This document shows, one piece after another, positions 55,587-64,000 of a DNA stretch of 64,000 nucleotides. This stretch comes from Costus lasius (Eukaryota > Streptophyta > Magnoliopsida > Zingiberales > Costaceae). Location of the stretch: the NCBI GenBank assembly GCA_027563935.2, contig CM050449.1, forward strand, positions 58,049,949 through 58,113,948. Direction: 5' to 3'. Positions within the stretch are counted from its first letter, which is position 1. Every line of letters begins with the position of its first letter. The notes beneath the pieces are model-generated. The model saw only the letters and a list, made by a program, of their open reading frames with translations, was not told the DNA's origin and searched no databases. The position numbers were made by a program, and so were the translations under genes.

Positions 55587-58500
55587 ATGGCAATGAACAA
55601 TGGCAGATGGTAACTGCGATCTATCCTTGAAAAGGACAACTTGGTTGGATCCAACTTGATGGATTGGTATATGAACTTGAGAATTGTGCTCAAGCTTGAG
55701 AGAAGGCTCTATGTCCTTGAGCAGCCCATTCCTAAACCACTTCCAAGCTCGGCCTCAGCGGCTGAGAGGGATGCTTATGATAAGCATGAGGCTGACACTT
55801 TGGAGGTTGTACAATTGATGCTAACCAACATGTCGCCCAAACTTCAAGGGCAATATGAATTGAAGAGTGCCTCTGAGATTATTACTAATCTAAGGCAGCT
55901 CTTTGATGAATTGGTTAGGCTCAACCTCCTAAAGTTGGTATTCAATGCGTTGAGCCGAAAGGCTTGACCAAGGAACTGAAATTAAAGATGGAATGGATCA
56001 GGAACAATAAGTGCTATTCATGTGGAGGGCCACCTCACATGTTGAGGGACATAGTGCAACTTCAGAATGAGAAGAAGAGAGACAAGGCTTCGTCTTCATA
56101 CTCAGGTATTTATGTTACAGAAGTCAATCTTTCTACTTCTATGTCATGGGTATTGGATACCGCATGTGGGGCTCATATTTGTACAAATATGCAGGGGTTC
56201 AAGAAAAGTAGATCGGTGCGGCCTGGAGAAATTGACCTACGGGTTGGAAACGGGGCACAGGTTGCTGCTGTTGCTGTAGGCGTTTTGACTCTCTCCTTGC
56301 CTTCTAGACTTCAATTAGAACTAGATAATTGCTTTTGTGTACCTTCGCTTACTAAGAACATTGTATCCATTCCTTGCTTAGCAAAGAAGGGATTTAAATT
56401 TGAAATAAATAAGAACTCTTGTTCTTTCTCATTTGCAAATATGTTCTATGGGAAGGGTACTTTTTGCAATGGTCTATATATCTTGGATATGGAAAGTTCT
56501 ATTGGTAAAATAAGTAATAAAAGGACCAAACTGAGTGGTTCAGTTGGTTCTTTCCAATGGCACTGTCGATTAGCCAATATAAACAAGAATCGCATCCAAC
56601 AACTCCATGCGAATGGGTTGTTAGATTCAAGTTCCTTGGAGGAATTTGATACTTGTGAGCCTTGTTTATTAGGAAAATGACAAAAGCGCCCTTCACTAAA
56701 ATTGGTGAGAGGGCAGGAGGTTTATTGGATCTCATACATACTGATGTGTGTGGGCCTTTCAAAAAACAAGCCAGAGGAGGGTACAACTACTTCATTACCT
56801 TTATTGATGACTTCAGTAGGTATGGTTATGTCTACTTAATGAGACCTAAATCTGAGTCCATTGACAAATTCAAGGAGTTCAAGAATGAAGTAGAGAACCA
56901 GCTTGGAAGATCCATTAAAGCTCTTCGATCAGATCGAGGTGGAGAGTACCTGAGTGGTGAGTTCTTTGACTATCTGAGAGAGTCTGGGATCATATCCCAA
57001 CTCACTCCTCCTAGAACACCTCAATGGAATGGTGTATCTAAAAGGAGAAATCGAACTTTATTGGACATGGTTCAGTCTATGATGAGTCATGCAACTCTAC
57101 CTCCCTCATTCTGGGGGCATGCACTAGAAACAGCTTCTCTAATACTGAATAACGTTCCATCTAAGAGTGTCTCCAAAATACCATACGAGATGTGGAGTGC
57201 GAGACGCCCTAGTCTCAATTTTATCAAGATCTGGGGATGTGAGGCTTATGTCAAACATTAGGATTCTAGCAAGCTAGAACCTAGATTTGATAAATGCGTG
57301 TTTGTGGGGTATCCAAAGGAAACTAAAGGATACTACTTCTATGTCCCAACCGAGAACAAAGTTTTCGTTGCTCGGGGTGCTATCTTTCTAGAGAAAGAAT
57401 TTATCATGAAAGAAGTTAGTGGGAGGAAGTTTGACTTGGATGAGGTCCATGTGCAACCACATGACAAAGAGATAGAATATGAGCCACCTGCACCGCTTGC
57501 TGTACAACCTGAGGCTCAGACAGAATCTAGGAGGATTCGTCGTGCACCTGAGAGGTACGGGTCGCTGCCGACCCAACACGATGGGATCTTCATCATAGAG
57601 AATGAACCCAAAACCTATGATGAGGTGGTCAGTGGACCGGACTCCGAGAAATGGCTTGAGGCCATGCGATCCGAGATGGATTCCATGCCGGCTAACCAAG
57701 TCTGGGATTTGTTTGAGCTACCTGATGGGGTAAAACCCATAGGGTGTAAATGGGTCTTCAAGAGGAAGACAGACATGGATGACAACATAGTTACCTATAA
57801 AGGTAGATTAGTGGCTAAGGGATTCAAACAAGTCCACGGGGTGGACTACGATGAAACCTTCTCGCAAGTTGCCATGATCAAATCCATTCGGATTCTGCTT
57901 GCTATAGCTGCATATCATGACTATGAGATATGGTAGATGGATGTGAAAACAACATTCCTTAACGGGAAGCTGACTGAGGATGTGTATATGGCACAACCTA
58001 ATGGCTTCATCCATCCTGCAGAAGCCAATAAGGTCTGCAGGCTAAAGAAATCCATTTATGGATTAAAACAAGCATCTCGAAGTTGGAGTCTTTGATTTGA
58101 TGAAGTTGTGAGAGATTATGACTTTATCAAAAGTGAAGATGACGCCTGTGTATACAAAAAAATTCAGTGGGAGCTTGGTGACTTTTCTGGCCTTGTATGT
58201 CGATGACATACTACTCATCGGAAATGACATCCCTAGTCTTTAAGCTGTGAAGACATGGTTAGGGAAGTGTTTCGAGCTGAAAGACTTAGGGGAGGCCGCC
58301 TATATTCTAGGTCCTGGAGAGGTTCAACTTGGAGCAATCTAAGAAAGGATACCTTCTAGTGAGACATGGCCTTACTCTCTCGAAGAGCTAGTGTCCTGCA
58401 ACACAAGCTGAGAGGGATGACATTTGTCGAATTCCTTATGCTTCGGCAGTAGGATCGATCATGTATGCAATGTTGTGTACTAGACCAGATGTGGCATATG

Positions 58501-59094
58501 CTATAAGCATAACCAGCCGTTACCAATCCAATCCAGGTCTGCAGCACTGGGTGGCTGTAAAGAACATCCTAAAGTATCTGAGAAGAACTAAGGATCTAGT
58601 TTTGGTCTATGGGGGACAGGAAGAGCTCAGTATGCAGGGCTACACTGATGCATCATTCCAGTCTGACCCTAACGACTTTAGATCGCAGGCCGGCTATGTG
58701 TTCAAGATGAAAGGAGGCGCTGTATGCTGGAAGAGCTTCAAGCAATCCACCATAGTAGATTCCACAACTGAGGCTGAGTATGTGGCCACTTCTGAGGCAG
58801 CCAAAGAAGCCGTTTGGATGAGGAAGTTCTTATGTGATCTTCAGGTGGTCCCTAGTGCAGTGGATCCCATTGAGTGGAGCAATTGCACAAGCTAAGGAAC
58901 CACGGTCTCATCAAAGATCCAAACACATACTCAGGAGATTTCACCTGATCAGAGAGATCATAGATAGAGGTGATGTCAAGATTAGCAGAGTTGATACTGA
59001 GAACAATCTAGCAGATCCACTGACCAAAGCTTTGGCGCAGCAGAAGCATGATGGTCATGCTAGAGATATGGGGTTGAGATTCCTCCACCTCTAG
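55587..59094 (+). pseudogene. Gag-Pol of element H (family 2), heavily broken
   Basis: Same domain order as E. Defects seen: TAA at 55611-55613 (codon 9); frameshift near 55960; loss of one A near 56679; TAG at 57259-57261; TAG at 57934-57936 (YEIW then stop); TGA at 58093-58095; one extra A near 58160; TAA near 58242; a deletion of roughly 66 bp near 58315; and a deletion of about 18 bp near 58870 that removes the last RNase H Asp. The zinc knuckle is CYSCGGPPHMLRDI, lacking the last Cys as in E, and the same roughly 105 residues of Gag are absent. RT YVDD is still readable near 58200. Confidence 0.92.
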
Positions 59095-59104
59095 GTCTTA
59101 GTGC

Positions 59105-59115
59105 AAGTGGGAGAT
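59105..59115 (+). promoter_or_regulatory. Polypurine tract of element H
   Basis: AAGTGGGAGAT before the 3' LTR. Confidence 0.9.
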
Positions 59116-59893
59116 TGTTGGTGTATATGCCCTAGAACCTAGTTTTGGTCCACTTATGTACTACTTGACTTTGATATTTATATCATTCTGGCATTGTCGT
59201 TATCCATGTTTGTTTACATCTGTGCATATGTACTAACATGATAATGTCCCTAGAGACAGATTGGATCTGTGCTCGAACTATAGTCCCCAGTCGATGTACC
59301 TTAGTGGATATGGGACAACTATGGTACTTGTGAGACTGGTATGTGGGCTGGTTAGGCACGTGGTGCTAACGTAGACACATGGGTATATCATTGGAGGATA
59401 TACTGGATAGACCCGCTGTGAGGCTATGACTTAGTGTCATGAGTTATCCTCACAAGTGACAGGAGATGCATTGATCCCTTAACTTGAGGTCATTGACCAT
59501 TCTATATGGTTAGGGACTTGCTTTGATACAACCTAACACCTTGCCGTAGTTGGGAGATCATAACAGTTGTCATTGAGCATGTCACGACCCATATGAGAAG
59601 GTCAATGGACAGACAAAGGATTTGCCCCTTCCTTAGGGAAGCATGATATCCATGGAGCTCCTCTATGGTTCTATGACTGAAAGTGTATGGCCATACCCAG
59701 GTGAAAAACCTGTTTTAGTCATAGCCATGTGATTGGATGAAAACAAGTGGTGACACGCTTGTCCAATCGGATATCAGTTGGGCAAAGAGAGTGTAATGCA
59801 TCTGTACCTAGTTGCGATGATGGGGATGTCAATGTCGATATCCATTCCAATGACCTGGGTAGCAGTGATGCACTACTAGGTGCAACTCATTGC
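59116..59893 (+). repeat. 3' LTR of element H, truncated
   Basis: It starts TGTTGGTGTATATGCC and follows the E LTR for 778 bp, including the palindrome at 59685-59696. Similarity stops after CTCATTGC, just before the hairpin position. About 1.2 kb of LTR is missing. Confidence 0.88.
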
Positions 59894-61124
59894 ATTGTAA
59901 AGACTAAATATGCTGATATGCGAGCATTGGAGATTTTGGGACTCAAGGAAGATGTTCTATGGATGTTCGATCAGATTGCAACGAAGAAATTCTTTGACAT
60001 GACTCCTCAAACTTATCTACCTCTAGTACTGGTGGTTCTCAGCAGCCTAGTGATGGACTGGGATGAGTACATTGATCGCCCAGCTACAGGGGAGATTAGA
60101 TTCCGGATGGCCAATGAGGAAAGGAAGCTTACACTTAGAGATATTAGACATATCTTTCATTTTCCAGATGAAGGGCGTACCAAGCCACCGATTGGATTCA
60201 TTGAAAATGTTTTTTGGAATCAAATCACCTTGGAAACCAGATTTTCACCATCTTCTGCAAGAGCAACTAGCATTTCTAACCCTTGCATCAATTACATACA
60301 CTGAGTTCTAGCTCATACCGTCTTCGGACGAGGGGATAGCGAAGGTATGGTTCGCCATTCTGAGTTATTTTTCCTTTGGTGCATGCTTCACGGGTATTTT
60401 GTAGATGTAGCTTTCGTTTTTGTCAAACATTTGGACAAGGTTGCTAGAGTGAAAAAAAGGCACTATAGTGATAGGAGGGTTCCTTACTCCTATAGCACTT
60501 CACTTAGGGGTTGAGCCCTATGGGATCGAAGTGGCCAAAGGCAATGCCAGGGTTGACATTGAATCTTACATTGCTATGAAGATGATTATTAGGGATGGAG
60601 ACACATATTGTCTTATTCTACAGCCTGGTCTTCCTACCGTGCCTTTGCCTAACCCTGGGAGAACCACTATTGAAAATCAAGAGAATTGGAAGTTTTCTCC
60701 GAGTGCCGCTTCCTATGCCACTCCTACACATGTGGATTCTGTGCCACCACCACCTTCTGCTTGGGGAGACGACCCTTTCGGTATGGGTATTGATTCTTCA
60801 CCTCCTAGAGTTGCTGGTCCTTCACCGCACAGAGCCGCAGGATCTTCTTCTTCACGCCGAGCTGCCCCTGATCAGAGTGGATGACAGGGTTATCAAGATC
60901 CTGGCTTTTAGGCTCTTTTTGCTGATGTACACCGATTGACTACGATCACGGGGAGGATATTTGATTATGTAGTGCAATTAAATGAAGATGTCAAGGAGAT
61001 CAAAGATTATCTTCATCTTAGGCATAGAAATGATGAAGATGAAGAAGGAGGATCTCAGGGCGATCCCATGGATGCAGCCCCAACTGAGGGAGATGAAGAA
61101 GAGATGGACTCTGATAGGGATTGA
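59894..61124 (+). pseudogene. Athila-type ORF1-like protein, broken
   Basis: Frame 1 runs from about 59894: KTKYADMRALEILGL, DWDEYIDRP, EIRFRMANEERKLTLRDI, HFPDE, and on to a TGA at 60302-60304. The same frame continues with TVFGRGDSEGMVRHSELFFLW and CMLHGYFVDVAF. One extra A in a run near 60450 shifts the frame, after which GGFLTPIALHLGVEPYG, NARVDIESY and LPTVPLPNPG follow, then stops near 60882 and 60909. The tail is acidic and probably helical (QLNEDVKEIKDYLHL). This order is what I know from the ATHILA ORF-1 and plant transposon-associated families. Its function is not established. Identification is from memory of motif style, so moderate. Confidence 0.55.
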
Positions 61125-61206
61125 ATAAAAACTTAGTGAGTATCCTTCCCTTTTCACTACCATTACCTGCATTATTTGGAATTTTTAATGATTTACATGC
61201 TCTTAT
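59894..61206 (+). mobile_element. Fragment of an Athila-type (Ty3/gypsy-associated) element
   Basis: This stretch is unlike the copia elements around it. It encodes remnants of an Athila-like ORF1. The left edge is a sharp break with H's LTR; the right edge is the insertion of LTR J (preceding bases CTTAT, 61202-61206). After the ORF (61125-61206) only a short non-coding tail remains. How the break with H arose cannot be read from this copy; a deletion joining two formerly separate elements is the simplest guess. Confidence 0.6.
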
Positions 61207-62434
61207 TGTTGGTGTATATGCCTTGAGACCTATATTTGGTCAAACATTGTACTACTTCACTGAGATATTTATATATATCATTTTGGCATTGTCATTATCT
61301 ATGTTTTTTTACATCTGCGATAATGTACTTACATGATAATGTCCCTGGAGACAGATTGGATATGTTCTCAAAAGATTGTCCCCAGTCGATATACCTTGGT
61401 GGATAAGGGACAGCTATGGTACTTATAAGACTGGTATATGGGCAGGTTAGGCACGGGGTGCTAACGCAGACATATGGGTATATCAGTGGTGGATATACTA
61501 GTCCGACCCGCTGTGAGGCTATGACTTGGCGTCATAAGTTAACCTCACAAGTGATAGGAGATACATTGATCCTTAGACTTAAGGTCATTGACTCTTCTAT
61601 ATGGTTAGGGATATACTTTGATACAACCTAACGCTTCGCCATAGCTGGGAGGTTATAAGGGTTGCCATTGAGTATGTCACGACCCATATGAGAAGACCAA
61701 TTGACAGATAAAGGATTTGCCCTTTCCTTGTGGAAGTATGATATCCATGGAGCTCCTCTATGGTCTATGACTGAAAGTGTATGGCCATACCCAGTTAAAG
61801 ACCTGATTTAGTCATAGCCATGTGATTGGATGAAAACAAGTGATGACACACTTGTCCAATCAGATATCAGTTTGGCAAAGAGACTGTAATGTATCTGCAC
61901 CTGTTGCGATGATGGGGATGTCGATGTCGATATCCATTCTGATGACTTGGGTAGCAGCGATGCACTGCTATGTGCCACTCACTGCTTGTGAGACCTTAGG
62001 TCTGCACTGCCAATGTCAAAGGAACCTATAGGGTTACACACCAAGACACTCGAGTTCTCGTATTGATCGGGAAGCCTTATGATCGAGTTATTGGATAACT
62101 CGGATATATTTTGAAGATACATCAGTGCCAATGGGCCTGATGAGATGGAAGAAACTTATTGGAATCAACTTCTGGTTTTGGCATATTGGCCGAATTAACC
62201 ATGGTTAGCCTCATTTAACCTTGGGTTAAGTTGGATTGGATCCAATAGCTTGGTTAACATGGGTAATGGACTTTGGGCTAGGCCCATTGCTAAGTTGGGC
62301 TCACTGATAAGTTATCATGAAGAGAAGAAAGGCTAAAAGGGTATAATGGGGACAAGTCTTCTCCCCTAGGCGCCTATGGGCATAATGGGGAGAATTGGCA
62401 AAGTTTGCTTCATTTAGAAGCACTATGCGCCTCC
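61207..62434 (+). repeat. LTR J: family 2 LTR, interrupted by LTR I
   Basis: It starts TGTTGGTGTATATGCC with no polypurine tract before it, so it is a 5' LTR or solo LTR. Palindrome at 61779-61790. Hairpin AGACC-TTA-GGTCT at 61991-62003, a paired T-A to A-T change against E's hairpin. The remaining LTR part is beyond the insertion of I, outside the window. Confidence 0.88.
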
Positions 62435-64000
62435 TGTAAGTCCCCTAAGGGGGGGGGGGCGAAAACCCTAAAACTTGAGCATATAAGCTTTTCTAGGGTT
62501 TTAACAAGATCGCTTGCATGAATATATATGATCAACTTTGATTATGATGCAAAGATCAAGTTAAGATCTTTTACCGTAGCCATGATGAAGGAGGCGACTT
62601 GGAAGCAAGAGGGCGAATTGGCTCTCCTCCTAAGAAGACGCACACTAGATGAGAGATGGCTACCTCTTTGGACGTTCCTTGTGCTAGCAAGGATCTCCAA
62701 ATTTCCTTGTCGTGTGAAGAAGATGAGATGAATCCTCTTGATGGCCTATCCTCTTTTTCTTTCGTCAAGGAAGAAGACACACCGATGATAGCTTCACCAC
62801 TCGAGAAGGGGGCGAACACGTTACAACATGGATACGTTTTTCCTTTTTTGAAAACCGAACTCCAAAAATAGCAAGTCTTCAAAGCTTCATGCGTTCACCT
62901 CAAGTGAACCATCGAAACTCCCCTCCTCATTGAACCATACGTTCACATAGGTGAATGGGTTAAATTGCAATCGGTTCAAAAGGATTTGGTACAAAGACCA
63001 AATCAAACCAAGCCAAGCCATGGTCTAAATCTATATGAACCATGAAAGTTCAAGATCTAACCGTTCATCTCTAGATGCACTTGATCTCACCGATCTAGCA
63101 TCACTACTCTCGATCGAAGCTTACCGATCTCAAGCCCTAATCAATCAAACATGATCAGACCAGATCTCACTTACAATAAGAGTTTAAACTCCTTTAAACT
63201 GAACCAAAACAATTCAGTCCACACGATCTAACTTAAGTAAGCCATATCATCAAATTGTGCGACCCTGAGGGTTTCCCTTAAATGTCGGTAACGATAACTT
63301 ACATTATCACGATCAGTGAGGGGTATCTAGCAACACATCACTGTCTCCCGATATAAAGGAAAGAGTCTTCCAAGACTACACCCAAACCATAGCACAAGTG
63401 TGAATCCACTTCACTAGACATACATGTTTCCTTTGCCACTGGATGTTCTTATTGGACAAGCGTGTCAAGCTTGTAACTCCAATATGATGAGCATGATTAG
63501 ATCAGATGAACATAGTCATCTGGGTATGGCCATACACTTTCTCAATCATCTCATCCAGGGGGCCCCTTTAGAACATCACTCTCCTAAACAAGGAGACGGC
63601 AATCCTTTATCTATCACTAGTGTCCTAACCTGACTCATGATCATTATCCAAGATAGTCTATAACCATTATGTTTCAAATGATATTGAACTACCTCAAAAG
63701 AATGACAATCATCATTTAGAAACACAAGTGATCTCAAGTCAGAGGAAGTATGCCACTTGTTCACATACAAGGATTATTCACATTGTGACAAGCAATTGAA
63801 CATCCTAGTAGGGTCTGTCCAGTACATGCAATGTACCTATGAGTCTACATCTTATTCCATGCTCGAAGCATCCTATAAGATTAGAACACATATTAGTCTC
63901 AATCATATCAAGGCTGTCTCATGTTCACCAAGATATCTCGACTAAGGACAATACTGCATGTCAGCCAAGCTGAACAGCATTGAGACATTATTCAGAAGTG
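62435..64000 (-). repeat. LTR I: family 1 LTR running off the window
   Basis: Minus orientation; it starts TGTAAGTCCCC on the plus strand after CGCCTCC of LTR J. As the left end of a minus-strand insertion it is a 3' LTR or a solo LTR. A run of 11 G lies at 62449-62459, the GNRA hairpin at 63308-63293 (U-G wobble), and ATGGCTACG|GTAAAA at 62583-62569. The inner LTR end is not reached. Confidence 0.88.

Larger units (their letters stand above)
55415..59893 (+). mobile_element. Element H: decayed family 2 retrotransposon, host of the whole nest
   Basis: Visible parts are the end of the leader, gag-pol, polypurine tract and the first 778 bp of the 3' LTR. The 5' half lies left of the window, displaced by C and everything inside C. 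It is the most degraded element and so, with the nesting order, the oldest. Its Gag shares the family 2 deletion with E. Confidence 0.92.

Noticed and set aside
59116..62434. A single family 2 element bounded by H's LTR and J's LTR
   Set aside because: The left LTR is truncated and belongs to H by its polypurine tract; no primer site follows it and no polypurine tract precedes J.

Overview
The window is a plant (angiosperm) intergenic region made entirely of nested LTR retrotransposons. I see no host gene, tRNA or rRNA. The elements are Ty1/copia by domain order (Gag, protease, integrase, RT, RNase H). The RT wording, the LTRs of 1.7-2.0 kb, the leaders of about 1.8 kb and the initiator-Met-tRNA primer site resemble the Tork/Angela/BARE group. 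The species cannot be told from this sequence.

Layout. Two related families are present. Family 1 (A, B, C, D, F, G, I) has LTRs of about 1.7 kb starting TGTTGGGGTATGCC and a Gag-Pol of 1293-1294 aa. Family 2 (E, H, J) has LTRs of about 1.99 kb starting TGTTGGTGTATATGCC and a shorter Gag-Pol of about 1201 aa. H (+ strand, oldest) is interrupted by C (-). C is interrupted by A (+), which contains B (+), and by D (-). D contains E (-), E contains F (-), and F contains G (+). Nesting is therefore six deep (H>C>D>E>F>G). Five insertions (B, D, E, F, G) are proven by matching 5-bp target duplications on both flanks: ATGGG, AGAAC, CTGAC, GGGCC and CCAGT. To the right of H's broken LTR lies a fragment of an Athila-type ORF1, then LTR J, which is interrupted by LTR I running off the window.

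Condition. B is intact: one 1294-aa ORF, and I saw only four mismatches between its 1694-bp LTRs. F's reading frame was uninterrupted until G landed in RNase H. G is one inserted T away from an open frame. D has one nonsense codon and E has three. A, C and H are more decayed.

Main observations. (1) In both families a splice acceptor with a near-consensus branch point lies just before gag, and a conserved G|GTAT donor lies in the LTR. In family 1 the predicted splice removes the roughly 1.9-kb leader and puts a conserved LTR-borne ATGGC codon pair in frame with gag. (2) A short hairpin in every LTR long enough to hold it has compensatory changes: a GNRA tetraloop in family 1 and a triloop in family 2 at the same place. 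(3) Each family 1 leader carries a pair of look-alike hairpins whose stems covary. (4) Family 2 shares a large Gag deletion and a lost zinc-knuckle ligand, so these elements may depend on Gag from another element. Gag-Pol would make the particle, process and copy the RNA and integrate the copy. The LTRs, primer site, polypurine tract and leader structures are the cis signals for that cycle.
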